DNA of 64,000 nucleotides from an uncultured Acetatifactor sp. (lineage in GTDB: Bacteria > Bacillota > Clostridia > Lachnospirales > Lachnospiraceae). The position numbers and the translations under genes were made by a program. Positions 1-8,640 of this stretch are shown here, piece by piece. Positions within the stretch are counted from its first letter, which is position 1. Each line of letters begins with the position of its first letter. The stretch covers positions 7,588-71,587 of the forward strand of contig CAJTOJ010000016.1 of assembly GCA_910577665.1 (NCBI GenBank), written 5' to 3'. The notes beneath the pieces are model-generated. The model was not told where the DNA came from, ran no database searches, and worked only from the letters and a program-made list of their open reading frames with translations.

Positions 1-75
1 AGTTCCCGGCGGCTCCAGGATTCCATATTTTATGGCTGTACCGCCAATGTCGAAACACAAGTACTGTTCACACAT
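1..75 (-). CDS. ROK family kinase, N-terminal fragment (probable N-acetylmannosamine kinase)
   Basis: Only the first 25 codons lie in the window; the gene runs off the left edge. The start is ATG at 75-73, with an in-frame TAA two codons upstream. The peptide contains the phosphate-binding motif DIGGTAIKYG near residues 9-18, which is typical of the N-terminus of ROK sugar kinases. It begins 3 bp after the stop of nanA, so it is the third gene of a nanE-nanA-kinase operon. That position makes phosphorylation of N-acetylmannosamine, the step between NanA and NanE, the most likely role. The family assignment rests on one motif; the substrate is inferred from context. Confidence 0.75.
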   Translation of the reverse strand, partial: MCEQYLCFDIGGTAIKYGILEPPGT

Positions 76-78
76 GAT

Positions 79-996
79 TTACCATTCCTTTATCTCTTCT
101 ATGGTCCTGCGGATATCTGTATGCAGCTCCACCAGCCTGGGATCTGTCTCCTCCACTGGCAGGAAGGGCAGCCTGGGTTTGCCCACAGGGCAGCCCTCCA
201 GGGCCAGGATAGCCTTCACAGCCCCATACAGGGAAGCAAAGCTGCACAGTCTGTAGACCAGGGGTGTCAGCAGGTTCTGGACTGCCTGGGCCTTCTCATA
301 TTCTTTTCTGCGGATCAGTTCCTCCAGCTTCAGGTAGATCTCCGGCATGGCCCCGTAAGTGCCGCCGATCCCGGCATCTGCCCCCATCATGCGCCCGGCC
401 AGGTACTGTTCGTCCGGTCCGTTAAACACCAGGAAGTCTTCCCCTCCTGCCTGCTTGAACCGCAGGATATCATGGGCCGGTTCGGAGGAACACTTCACCC
501 CGGCCACCCTGTCATTTAAAAGCATTTTCTCAAACAAGGGCATGGACAGGTTGAACCCTGTCAGCTGGGGAATGTTGTAGATGAAGAAAGGCAGATCTGC
601 CGCCTGGGTAATCTCCGTCCAGTGCCGGTACACGCTCTCCTCCCCCAGATGGTAATAGACACTGGGTACTGCGGAAGTAGCCTGGGCACCGACTTCATAG
701 GCATGCTTTGCCAGCAAGACAGAATGTCTGGTAGACGGGCAACCCACATGGACGATAATATGCATCCTGCCGCCCACAGCTTCCATCACCGCTTCCACCA
801 CCTGCTGCCTTTCTGCGATATCCAGAAGGAAACCTTCTCCGGTGCTGCCGCAAACATAGAGACTCTTAATCCCCTTATCCAGGAAATACTGCGTCACTGC
901 CTTTGTAGCACCCAGATCCACCGCACCGTCTGCCTGGAATGGTGTATTCAGTGCCACAGTCACCTCTTTCAAATGAGATACGTTAAATTTAGACAT
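79..996 (-). CDS. nanA: N-acetylneuraminate lyase
   Basis: This 305-residue protein belongs to the DapA/NanA class I aldolase superfamily and should cleave sialic acid to N-acetylmannosamine and pyruvate in the cytoplasm. Visible motifs are GSTGEG near residue 48 (pyruvate carboxylate binding), a tyrosine in SVYYHL, YNIPQLTGF, and the Schiff-base lysine in AGVKCSS. The start at 996 is chosen because AAAGGA lies at the right distance upstream; a longer reading frame to 1095 has no such site. It sits between nanE (85 bp upstream) and a ROK kinase (3 bp downstream), which favours lyase over dihydrodipicolinate synthase. Confidence 0.92.
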   Translation of the reverse strand: MSKFNVSHLKEVTVALNTPFQADGAVDLGATKAVTQYFLDKGIKSLYVCGSTGEGFLLDIAERQQVVEAVMEAVGGRMHIIVHVGCPSTRHSVLLAKHAYEVGAQATSAVPSVYYHLGEESVYRHWTEITQAADLPFFIYNIPQLTGFNLSMPLFEKMLLNDRVAGVKCSSEPAHDILRFKQAGGEDFLVFNGPDEQYLAGRMMGADAGIGGTYGAMPEIYLKLEELIRRKEYEKAQAVQNLLTPLVYRLCSFASLYGAVKAILALEGCPVGKPRLPFLPVEETDPRLVELHTDIRRTIEEIKEW

Positions 997-1081
997 ATAT
1001 TTATCCTTTCCGTATGCAGCACGCCTGCCCCGACTCCCTGGGACTTTCACCTGCACACTATAAAATACTTTTCCCCTTCTA

Positions 1082-1780
1082 TCACAGCTTTCCAATCTCC
1101 TCTGTGAATGCTTTGGTAATCAGCTGGGGCCTGGTGATAATGGATCCCACCACCACACTGTAACAGCCCAGCTCCAGCACCCGTCTGGCCTTCTCAGGCG
1201 TATTGATATTCCCCTCTGCAATCACCGGATGCTTCACCTGCTCCAGGATACAGCGGATCAGTTCGAAATCATTCTCCTCAATCCGACAGCCCCGACTCTG
1301 TGGTGTATATCCCACAAGAGTTGTCCCTATGAAGTCGAAACCGATCTGATCCGCATGCACTGCTTCCTCCAGTGTAGAACAATCTGCCATCCAGAGCTGT
1401 CCGGGAAACCGCGCCTTCACCTGACTAAAAAAAGCATCCAGCGTTACCCCACCTGGCCGCAGGGCGCTGGTGGCATCCATGGCAATGATATCTGCCCCCA
1501 CCTCCACCAGTTCTTCCACTTCTTCCATGGTGGGAGTGATATACACTCCACTGTCCTGGAAATTCTTCTTCACAATCCCGATAATAGGCAGATCCACATT
1601 TTCCTTGATCTCCTTGATATCCGCCCCGGTATTGGCCCGTATTCCGCAGGCACCTCCCTCATACGCCGCCCTGGCCATCCTCCCCATAATAAAGGAAGAA
1701 TGAAGAGGTTCCTCCGGCAGAGCCTGGCAGGATACCACCAGCTTCCTGTGGATCCCTTTTACACGTTCTGATACTTCCAT
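1082..1780 (-). CDS. nanE: N-acetylmannosamine-6-phosphate 2-epimerase
   Basis: This 232-residue TIM-barrel protein of the NanE family converts N-acetylmannosamine-6-phosphate to N-acetylglucosamine-6-phosphate, linking sialic acid breakdown to amino-sugar metabolism. The segments PIIGIVKK, IIAMDATSALRP and VIAEGNINTPEKA match the family pattern of phosphate- and substrate-binding loops. An AGGGTGG ribosome binding site precedes ATG 1780. It is the first visible gene of the nan operon. A TATAAT-like -10 lies on the minus strand at 1808-1813 without a good -35, which would suit an activated promoter. No sialic acid transporter or regulator is visible in the window. Confidence 0.93.
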   Translation of the reverse strand: MEVSERVKGIHRKLVVSCQALPEEPLHSSFIMGRMARAAYEGGACGIRANTGADIKEIKENVDLPIIGIVKKNFQDSGVYITPTMEEVEELVEVGADIIAMDATSALRPGGVTLDAFFSQVKARFPGQLWMADCSTLEEAVHADQIGFDFIGTTLVGYTPQSRGCRIEENDFELIRCILEQVKHPVIAEGNINTPEKARRVLELGCYSVVVGSIITRPQLITKAFTEEIGKL

Positions 1781-1867
1781 GTTGATTTACCACCCTTTCT
1801 CTTTATGATTATACTTTTGTCTGAATCTGCTTGTTATGATGCAACCGTATGCAAAAACACCCTTCTC

Positions 1868-3478
1868 TTATAATTCTTCCACCAGGCAGCTATGTTCCTT
1901 TGTTTTTCTGTTGTAACTGATGCCGACTGCCAGGATCCTGCCTGTATATCCGGCGTCTTCCCCCGTCCTGCCCTGGAACCGGAGTCCGTATTGCTTTTCC
2001 TTGATCTGCGCAATCGCTTCCCTGGGTGTGCTGTCCACTTTCAGTTCCAGCAAAATACAATCACTTTCCTTTCTCTCCGGGTAGAAAATAAAATCCACAA
2101 ATCCTTTTCCAGCCCTTTCCTCCCGCTCCACCCGGTACTGGTTGCGGGCTGACAGATAACATAAATTCACCACTGCTGACAAGTCTGCTTCCCTGTTATA
2201 AGCCAGGATCGGGGCTTCTGTATCATGGGCAAACTGCAGAATCTCCTCCATTGTCCTGGTATCCCCTGCCAGGGTAGCCTGAAGCATCTGCTCTGACTTC
2301 TTGGCAAGCCTGTATACATATCCCAGGGAATCCTTGGACAGCAATAGCTCATTGAATTTGTCCATCAACTCCTTATTGGGAATCAGCACCATCCCATTCT
2401 CATAAGTCAAAAGCCCATAAACCACCATGGCAGAGTAGATCTGTTCCCTGGACGTAAGCTCCCTGGAAGCAGCTGTAAACCGTCCAATCTCAGATACCAC
2501 CTTCTCCCCTGCCACCATAAGCGCCAAGTCATCCCGGACATCCGCAATATTATTCCGAATATAATAGAACAACTCATCATAAGGCCCTGAACTCGTCCAG
2601 TAGTTCCGAAGCTGATTATCTGTCAAGGCAAGCACCACAGATCTGGGGTTATATAGGCGCTCCCCTGTGGCTGCATAATACCCATCGTACCAAAGCCTCA
2701 GATCTCGACGGGTGATTCCAGATCCTGTTGTGACCCTTTCATATCTCTCGTATAGCCTGTCTACCTCTGTATCCAGAAAACCAAAATATTCACTAAACTT
2801 CCTGGATGTGGCCATATCGTATTCTACGAACATATTCAGTTCAGATCCGCTTGAGTACTTCGCGATCGGGAGAACCCCTGTCATATAGGCGAACTCCACA
2901 TACGGCTGGTCCTTCAGCAGACCTTTTAAAAACAGAAGATATTCCTGCTGGCTATCCCCGGAGATGAATGGCATATGAAAGACCGCATCCCATTCATCCA
3001 TCACGAACACAAACCTGTCTCCTGTCTGTTCATAAACCTTTTGCAGCACATCCCCACAGGAAAAATTTCCCGCTTCTATACCACAATCAGGATATTTTTT
3101 CACCAGATCCTCTACCAGCCCGCTCTCAATGCGGTCTATGTACTGCCCATAACTTTTACAGTCTTTGGGCAATCTGCTGAAATCAATATATATCACATCA
3201 TACTGGTTCAGATATGTCTCGTAAAATACTTCCCTGGAAACTGCCAGCCCATCAAAGATTCTCTCCTCCCCACATGCCTTTCCAAAAAAAGCCCCCACCA
3301 TATTGGCCACAACAGTCTTACCAAATCGCCTGGGCCTGGTAATGCATACATAGCAGTTTGCCTTACCAAAGGCAGGAATCAGTTCTGCCAGCAACATGGA
3401 TTTATCCACAAAAAACGTATCTTTTGTTATTTTCCCATATACTTCAAAAGGCCCCCTGCTGTTCAAAAACATCCCCAT
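1868..3478 (-). CDS. AAA-ATPase-like protein with C-terminal PD-(D/E)XK nuclease domain
   Basis: This is a 536-residue protein of the widespread family that pairs an AAA-ATPase-like domain (residues about 8-220) with a C-terminal PD-(D/E)XK nuclease-like domain. The P-loop is TRPRRFGKTVVANM near residue 50 and a Walker B-like stretch is FVFVMDEWDAV. Near the C-terminus, KGFVDFIFYPER followed by LLELKVD supplies the D...ExK nuclease signature. Such genes are numerous in Firmicutes and Bacteroidetes and often lie in variable regions; their function is not settled. It stands alone, between the nan operon and a repeat-rich intergenic region. No toxin or mobile partner is seen. Confidence 0.85.
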   Translation of the reverse strand: MGMFLNSRGPFEVYGKITKDTFFVDKSMLLAELIPAFGKANCYVCITRPRRFGKTVVANMVGAFFGKACGEERIFDGLAVSREVFYETYLNQYDVIYIDFSRLPKDCKSYGQYIDRIESGLVEDLVKKYPDCGIEAGNFSCGDVLQKVYEQTGDRFVFVMDEWDAVFHMPFISGDSQQEYLLFLKGLLKDQPYVEFAYMTGVLPIAKYSSGSELNMFVEYDMATSRKFSEYFGFLDTEVDRLYERYERVTTGSGITRRDLRLWYDGYYAATGERLYNPRSVVLALTDNQLRNYWTSSGPYDELFYYIRNNIADVRDDLALMVAGEKVVSEIGRFTAASRELTSREQIYSAMVVYGLLTYENGMVLIPNKELMDKFNELLLSKDSLGYVYRLAKKSEQMLQATLAGDTRTMEEILQFAHDTEAPILAYNREADLSAVVNLCYLSARNQYRVEREERAGKGFVDFIFYPERKESDCILLELKVDSTPREAIAQIKEKQYGLRFQGRTGEDAGYTGRILAVGISYNRKTKEHSCLVEEL

Positions 3479-3658
3479 CCTACCTCTCTGCCATAGATTT
3501 GTACTGTCCTGCCACGAGCATATTACATGAATATGTAATATTATCTCACATTCTTCCTGAAAATGGGAGAGTATTTTGAAAAAAAGTAAAAAAGAAATCT
3601 ATTCTGGAAAAAATTGTCCTGGCATGTTTCAAAGAAAATATCATGATAGGGCAGAAGA

Positions 3659-3801
3659 TTACTGTTCACTCGATACTGCCGCCAGGTGTTTTCACACGTT
3701 CTTTGCGTGATAAACCCGGGACTGCTTGCGCCAAAAGGAGCGTTCTTTGCTCATTTTTGTGTGCATCACATTGCTGAGAGCGGCGTAGCCGTGAACAGTA
3801 A
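3659..3801 (-). repeat. Hairpin repeat family, copy A1 (143 bp, TIR-bounded)
   Basis: The element is bounded by perfect 11-bp inverted repeats, TTACTGTTCAC at 3659-3669 and GTGAACAGTAA at 3791-3801. Inside are a hairpin with stem CACG/CGTG around TTCTTTG (3695-3709) and a second with GAGC/GCTC around GTTCTTT (3738-3752). In the orientation used for the family (core beginning GTGATGCACACA) this copy reads on the minus strand. It has the same 143-bp length as copy B at 17289-17431. It lies between the divergent AAA-ATPase gene and mntP. Confidence 0.8.
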
Positions 3802-3821
3802 CGGCAGAAGGTACTTCCGGA

Positions 3822-3959
3822 TAACAGTTCAGACAGCCCCTCTCGCGAAGTCAAAATTGCGCTCTATGCGATTTTGCGAGACTTGTGGGCGCCAAAACGC
3901 ATTCTTTTCGCGTTTTGTGTGCATTCTCGTAACAGTTCAGTGCCCTGTCTGAACTGTTA
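3822..3959 (-). repeat. Hairpin repeat family, copy A2 (138 bp, different 15-bp TIR)
   Basis: Directly beside A1 is a second element bounded by a different perfect 15-bp inverted repeat, TAACAGTTCAGACAG at 3822-3836 and its complement at 3945-3959. The interior repeats the family pattern: CAAAACGC/GCGTTTTG around ATTCTTTTC (3893-3917), followed by TGTGCAT, and a second hairpin CAAAAT/ATTTTG around 3853-3875. Ends differ from A1 while the interior layout is conserved. Confidence 0.75.
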
Positions 3960-4011
3960 CACTTCCGGAAAGAATTTATGAACAAATACCTGCCAATAAC
4001 GAAAACTTATG

Positions 4012-4199
4012 GTAAAATAGAGGACATGGTGTTACATCAAGATAGGATGTGGGAAGAAAATGTAAAAATGTATATCCCAGGAGGCTGCCAGCCGCTAAAG
4101 TTACTTTTCATAGCTTTATAGCAGGGCGCAGCATGATGTATATCATGTACTCTCCCCACAGGAATTCATACAAAGTCACATAAAAAGGAGAATATACTC
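4012..4199 (+). promoter_or_regulatory. Structured 5' leader of mntP, type unassigned
   Basis: A TAAAAT -10-like sequence near 4012 is followed by about 175 nt before the mntP start. The leader holds several potential stem-loops: GGGA...TCCC spanning about 4051-4079, a short GGCT/AGCC hairpin near 4083, and CATGAT/ATCATG around GTAT near 4132-4147, followed by GTACTCTCCCC. Manganese exporter genes are often preceded by the yybP-ykoY riboswitch, but I could not find its conserved GGGGAGUA or AACAUACU blocks here. It is therefore reported only as a possible cis-regulatory leader. Confidence 0.35.
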
Positions 4200-4760
4200 A
4201 TGAGTTTACTGACCTTATTCATCACTGCCGTAGGCCTGTCCATGGATGCCTTCGCCGTATCTATCTGCAAAGGGCTTGCCATGAAAAAACTCTCCCTGAA
4301 AAAAGCCTGCATAGTCGGCCTGTGGTTCGGCGGTTTCCAGGCCCTGATGCCCCTGACCGGCTATCTGCTGGGCAGCCGTTTCGAACAATATGTCACCTCC
4401 ATTGACCACTGGATCGCCTTCGTCCTGCTTACCCTGATCGGGCTGTCCATGATAAGGGAAGCCCTCTCCAAAGAGAAAGATACCGCCAATGACTCTCTGG
4501 ATATAAAGACCATGTTCCTGCTGGCCATAGCTACCAGCATAGATGCCCTGGCCGTGGGCGTCACCTATGCCTTTTTAAAAGTAGACATCGTGCCTGCTGT
4601 ATGCTTCATCGGTATCATTACCTTCCTGCTCTCCGCTGTAGGGGTGAAAGTGGGAAATGTATTCGGCACCAGATACAAGGCAAAGGCAGAGATCTTCGGC
4701 GGCATCATTCTCATTGCCATGGGCATCCGGATCCTGGTGGAACACCTGGGACTTTTATAG
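4200..4760 (+). CDS. mntP: Manganese efflux pump MntP
   Basis: This 186-residue integral membrane protein has six predicted transmembrane segments arranged as two related halves. Each half carries the conserved acidic motif of the family: SMDAFAVSI near residue 15 and SIDALAVGV near residue 105. MntP proteins export Mn2+ from the cytoplasm. An AAAAGGAG site 8 bp upstream supports ATG 4200. It is one of the few plus-strand genes here and appears monocistronic, with an approximately 175-nt leader that may be regulatory. Length and motifs match the family fully. Confidence 0.95.
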   Translation: MSLLTLFITAVGLSMDAFAVSICKGLAMKKLSLKKACIVGLWFGGFQALMPLTGYLLGSRFEQYVTSIDHWIAFVLLTLIGLSMIREALSKEKDTANDSLDIKTMFLLAIATSIDALAVGVTYAFLKVDIVPAVCFIGIITFLLSAVGVKVGNVFGTRYKAKAEIFGGIILIAMGIRILVEHLGLL

Positions 4761-4788
4761 CATTTTGTTACCCATGCAAAATGTGGGG

Positions 4789-4976
4789 AATCTTCATTCC
4801 CTTCACACTTCCAATCATGCCGCTTCAGCGGCATAAGCAGGCAATGAACCATTACATATCTGGAAGAATGCCTATGCGAGCCTTGTTCGCGTAGGCATTC
4901 TTCCGGGAATGATTTAGATTTTCTTAGGTCAAATGTTTTCTGACCTTAGAAAATCTTCATTCCCTTCACACTTCCA
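4789..4976. repeat. 25-bp direct repeats flanking two strong hairpins
   Basis: An exact 25-bp sequence beginning AATCTTCATTCC occurs at 4789-4813 and again at 4952-4976. The second copy contains the stop codon of the ABC exporter gene. Between them are a short hairpin at 4817-4834, an 18-bp stem (one wobble) at 4862-4904, and a 16-bp stem (one mismatch) at 4916-4956. The stems lie between two converging genes and probably end transcription of mntP and the exporter. The exact repeat suggests a local duplication or an insertion. Confidence 0.7.
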
Positions 4977-6552
4977 GCTTACAGAAATTCAACGTGGCAA
5001 TAACCATGAAGACAATGGTTGCCAGCGCCATAAACACATCCATCATCACATATGCCAGACGGATTCCTCCCAGATTCATGCCCAGTATGCCGCCTGTCAC
5101 AGCCATCATGATCACGATTCCCTGGAGAAAAAGCTGGAATATCTGCTTCCCTGTCCGCCCCAGTGTCCCGCCCACCACCGCCTCTGCCACTGCCAGGGCA
5201 TAGAGCTTGTTGGCAGACAGGATCGCATAAAACAGGATACTGAGCACCACAATCAACGGGGACATCCCCATGACCAGTGCAGTCGGTATGGTGATCAGAC
5301 AGCCATTTACCAGATTCTGGACATGATGCATGGCCGTGGCATACAACAGCTTGTGAAACGGCGTATCCGGAATCAAATAAGTGTAGGGGGATAGCAGCTC
5401 CTTACCCCACTTGCCACTCAGGGATGTGAATACAAAGACCAGGTAGGCAGACACCGCAGGCACTGCGAAGTCTTCCAGTGGGCCGAATATCCCCAGTTCC
5501 CCGAATCCTCCTTCCCTGGTATACAGCCAGGCCAGGCCTACGCCTGCCAGCAGCGCCACCACTGTGTTAACATCAAAGATAAAGTACTTGCTTTTCTTAT
5601 ATTCCAGAAGCTGCCTGTAGAAAAGGGCTTTCGCTCCATGGCCTTTCCAGGTCACACTGGCCTTGCCAAATTTCTGCTTTTTCCCCAGCTTTTTGTCCAT
5701 ATTTCCCTGCCTGCGGCTGACCATGACTTCCTCATAGTCCTCAGCAAAGTGGATGGCATCCTCGTAAAAAGCCCCGGTACATTTCATCCGCATCGCCAGG
5801 AACACAGTCACCAGGAACAAGAGCGCATAGAGGATGGATCCAATCACATTCACTGTGGTGGCCCCCGTAAACAGCAGATGTACCACTGCAATATACCAGC
5901 CGATCACTGGCACAAGCTGTACTCCGTCACTGTGCAGGAAGTCCACCACACTGCCAAAGCTCAATCCCTCCTTTAGGTACGTATAGATCCCCAGCAGCAA
6001 TAGTACCCACACCAGAGCCCGTGCCCCCCACACGACCATTTTCCTCCCGTTCTCATGCAGACGCTCCGACCCATAGAGCAGCAGCATAAAGCCGCCCTCC
6101 AGTACATTTTCCACTCCCACGGCAAACACAAAATAAACCGCCAGCTTCCAGACTTCCACCCGGAACATGACCCTGCCGCAGGCCACAGCAAACAGATTTA
6201 GCAATACCATCAGAAGCAAAGTCCGCATATGGGCATACAGCAGTATACATTTGGGACTCACCGGGGAAGGAAACAGAAAATGTACATCACAGTTCTGGTA
6301 TACCAGTCCCTTTCTCCTGGCATAAGCACTTAAATTGGCCGGAATGGTCCAGAAAGCAAGCAGGGCCAGTACCGCTGCCATACCGGACGGCGAATCCATG
6401 GCATAAGTCTGGGCCGCCATCTGCAGGGAATACGGCAGGACACAGATGTAAAAAAGGATCACGACCACATACACATATGTCACCGGCTTGCGTAACGCCA
6501 TCCTGACGCGGTTCTTGAAGATGTGACGGTAAAGATATCCGATTGCACCCAT
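4966..6552 (-). CDS. Putative ABC exporter, membrane subunit
   Basis: This 528-residue polytopic membrane protein resembles the putative ABC exporter permease family found in Firmicutes. It begins with a hydrophobic segment after a basic N-terminus, contains the family-like stretch FWTIPANLSAYARRKG near residue 88, and has about ten hydrophobic segments. A cytoplasmic basic patch near residue 305 separates two membrane blocks. The start at 6552 follows AGGTGG and lies 1 bp beyond the stop of the ATPase gene upstream, so the two are translationally linked. The exported substrate cannot be told from sequence. Confidence 0.8.
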   Translation of the reverse strand: MGAIGYLYRHIFKNRVRMALRKPVTYVYVVVILFYICVLPYSLQMAAQTYAMDSPSGMAAVLALLAFWTIPANLSAYARRKGLVYQNCDVHFLFPSPVSPKCILLYAHMRTLLLMVLLNLFAVACGRVMFRVEVWKLAVYFVFAVGVENVLEGGFMLLLYGSERLHENGRKMVVWGARALVWVLLLLGIYTYLKEGLSFGSVVDFLHSDGVQLVPVIGWYIAVVHLLFTGATTVNVIGSILYALLFLVTVFLAMRMKCTGAFYEDAIHFAEDYEEVMVSRRQGNMDKKLGKKQKFGKASVTWKGHGAKALFYRQLLEYKKSKYFIFDVNTVVALLAGVGLAWLYTREGGFGELGIFGPLEDFAVPAVSAYLVFVFTSLSGKWGKELLSPYTYLIPDTPFHKLLYATAMHHVQNLVNGCLITIPTALVMGMSPLIVVLSILFYAILSANKLYALAVAEAVVGGTLGRTGKQIFQLFLQGIVIMMAVTGGILGMNLGGIRLAYVMMDVFMALATIVFMVIATLNFCKLEV

Positions 6553-6553
6553 A

Positions 6554-7375
6554 CTACCTACCACCTTTCTGGACTGAACCTGCATCCAGGTCCTCTTCTG
6601 CCTTCCGGTAAGCCTGCCTGTTTTCTGCTGCACCTCCGTCCACCTGGCGGTCCTCCGCTGCACTTCCGTCCACTTGACGGTCTTCTGCCTGGCCTGTCAC
6701 CTGGAAGAACAGATCCTCCAGATCCTCATCTCCCACACTCTCCCTGGGATATGTCCCCAGGATATGGCCCTTATCCATCACAAAAGTCACATCCCACAGT
6801 TCCTTCACCATCTCCAGCATATGGGTACTGATCAGCACAGTACAGCCCTGGTTCCTTAACTCCAGGATCACGCTCTTCAGCTCCTTGATGGCTACAGGGT
6901 CCAGCCCTACCATCGGCTCATCCAGCAGGATCACCTTCGGTCTTACCACCAGTGCACAGCAGATGCTCACCTTCTGCATCATCCCTTTGGAGAGCTCATT
7001 CCCCAGCTTATCCTGCTTGTCTGTGAGCTCAAACCGGTCAAAGAGACAGCGGATCTCCTCTGGCGCAACATCCACCCCATATGCCCTGGTAATAAACTCT
7101 ATATGCTCCCGCACCGTAAGCGCATCATACATATGTGGCAGTTCCGGCACATAGGCAAAACACCTCTTGGCCTCCACCGTCCGGGAATCCTGTCCCTGTA
7201 TCTGGATGGTACCCTGGTAGCGCAACAGCCCTGCAATACTCTTGATCACTGTGGATTTTCCTGCACCATTAGGTCCAAGCAGGATTCCCACCCGCCCGTC
7301 TGGTACCGAAAATCCCACTTTGTCCACTGCCAGCGTCTTCCCGTATTTCTTTGTCAGATTCTGTACTGTAAGCAT
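6554..7375 (-). CDS. ABC transporter ATP-binding protein
   Basis: This 273-residue nucleotide-binding subunit has Walker A GPNGAGKST near residue 37, a Q-loop region, the signature LSKGMMQK, Walker B VILLDEPMVGLD and an H-loop STHML. The start at 7375 is fixed by GAGGAGGAGAAT immediately upstream; a frame open to 7435 has no such site. It drives the membrane protein encoded next. The C-terminal tail after about residue 225 is unusual: it has two tandem copies of a 10-residue acidic unit (AEDRQVDGxA) and a degenerate third, probably a flexible linker. Confidence 0.93.
   Translation of the reverse strand: MLTVQNLTKKYGKTLAVDKVGFSVPDGRVGILLGPNGAGKSTVIKSIAGLLRYQGTIQIQGQDSRTVEAKRCFAYVPELPHMYDALTVREHIEFITRAYGVDVAPEEIRCLFDRFELTDKQDKLGNELSKGMMQKVSICCALVVRPKVILLDEPMVGLDPVAIKELKSVILELRNQGCTVLISTHMLEMVKELWDVTFVMDKGHILGTYPRESVGDEDLEDLFFQVTGQAEDRQVDGSAAEDRQVDGGAAENRQAYRKAEEDLDAGSVQKGGR
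6629..6688 (-). repeat. In-frame 30-bp tandem repeat in the ABC ATPase tail
   Basis: Two tandem 30-bp units encode AEDRQVDGSA and AEDRQVDGGA, followed by a degenerate third beginning AENRQ. They lie outside the ATPase fold, near the C-terminus. In-frame repeats of this kind arise by slippage and can vary in number between strains. Confidence 0.85.
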
Positions 7376-7482
7376 ATTCTCCTCCTCATCCTTCCCCAAA
7401 TGCATAACCCTCTTATTGCTACCCGGAGCATGCACACATATGTCATTCCTGTAAGCATTGCCCCGGGCCGGGCATTACTTCT

Positions 7483-8499
7483 TCACACTGCCGGGATCCC
7501 GCCCAGCCCCATCAGCACTGCAATCCCATACAACACCAGCAGATGCACCGGATAAAACAGATAGAACCCATATTTCATCCGCAATCCTCTCTCCCCGTTA
7601 TACAATGCTGCCGGTATCAGGGCCAACAGCGCAAATATCTCGCTGCCATTCACAGTAAACGTAAGCACCAGACATCCCGCCAGCATTGCCAGCACTTTTC
7701 GTCTGCGGCACAGATACATGGCGGCAATGGTAAGCACTCCCATTCCAGCGTAATCTGTCTGCATCAGATCTGCCAGAAACATAGCCAGACTAAGCACAAT
7801 CAGATCCGCACCTACAGTGGCGGCCCGGAAGAACCCCCTGCGCATACCTACCAGATACAGATCCACAGCCACCACCAGGCAGACTGCGGCAGGCACCAGG
7901 ATCCCATCCCCCGCCATTCTGCCTCCCATAAGAAAATACACGTATGCCCCTATAGATACCACCCCTGTCACACAGGCAAATATCCCTGCCGGCAAAGGCA
8001 GCTTCCAATTCTCCAGGACTTTGAATCCCCACAGAGCCATCAGTCCCAGAAACAATGTAAAGTACACATTCTGGTAACGGAACTCTATCATCTGGGAAGT
8101 AAGGGCCAGATTAAAGGGAATCTCCGAAAGCAGGGCAAACACCCCCAGTCGGAATGCATATTTCCCCACGTTCCTGGTCTTCTGGACTCCCTCCACCAAT
8201 AGAAAGCAGAATACCGGGAAGCCGATCCTGCCGATCCACCGCATGACCTGGTAGACCCAGAACAGGATCACAAAATCATCCGGGCTGTTCCGCACACTGC
8301 CTCCCAGCAATTCCCTGACCAGAACCACCGCCGCTGTGTGGTCAATGAACATGGTAATAATACCCACCAGCTTGAAAGTACTGCCTGTAATGCCACCCTT
8401 TTTGTGCCACCCCTGTCCGCTTTTTGGGGATATGGACACCCCGTCCATGCTCTCCCCTGCTGCCATTCCCCCCGTATCCGCCACATCTGCCATGTACAT
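7483..8499 (-). CDS. TraX family membrane protein
   Basis: This 338-residue protein begins with about 40 polar residues and then has the TraX-family hallmark FKLVGIITMFIDHTAA near residue 42, followed by eight or so hydrophobic segments. TraX of F plasmid acetylates pilin, but chromosomal members in Firmicutes are of unknown function and usually not linked to conjugation. No conjugation genes are nearby. GGGAGG about 10 bp upstream supports ATG 8499; a second ATG two codons in is possible. It lies between an ABC exporter and a response regulator, all on the minus strand. Confidence 0.85.
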   Translation of the reverse strand: MYMADVADTGGMAAGESMDGVSISPKSGQGWHKKGGITGSTFKLVGIITMFIDHTAAVVLVRELLGGSVRNSPDDFVILFWVYQVMRWIGRIGFPVFCFLLVEGVQKTRNVGKYAFRLGVFALLSEIPFNLALTSQMIEFRYQNVYFTLFLGLMALWGFKVLENWKLPLPAGIFACVTGVVSIGAYVYFLMGGRMAGDGILVPAAVCLVVAVDLYLVGMRRGFFRAATVGADLIVLSLAMFLADLMQTDYAGMGVLTIAAMYLCRRRKVLAMLAGCLVLTFTVNGSEIFALLALIPAALYNGERGLRMKYGFYLFYPVHLLVLYGIAVLMGLGGIPAV

Positions 8500-8582
8500 G
8501 GAACACTGCCTCCCTATTGTGTGATATACTTAATACATTAAAGTGTCGTGTATGTTTTGTCAATACCTTTTCTGCACGATAT

Positions 8583-8628
8583 CAAAAAGAAGGACTGCTG
8601 CAAAATACCCTTCCTTTTGCAGCAGTCC
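8583..8628 (-). terminator. Rho-independent terminator after the response regulator
   Basis: On the minus strand a perfect 14-bp stem (GGACTGCTGCAAAA and its complement) with a 9-nt loop is followed by CTTCTTTTTG. It lies 13 bp past the response regulator stop codon. Confidence 0.85.
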
Positions 8629-8640
8629 CCCGCCATCTCA

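Noticed and set aside
4020..4199. yybP-ykoY manganese riboswitch upstream of mntP
   Set aside because: The expected conserved blocks (GGGGAGUA near the 5' side and AACAUACU near the 3' side) could not be found, so only an unassigned leader is reported.
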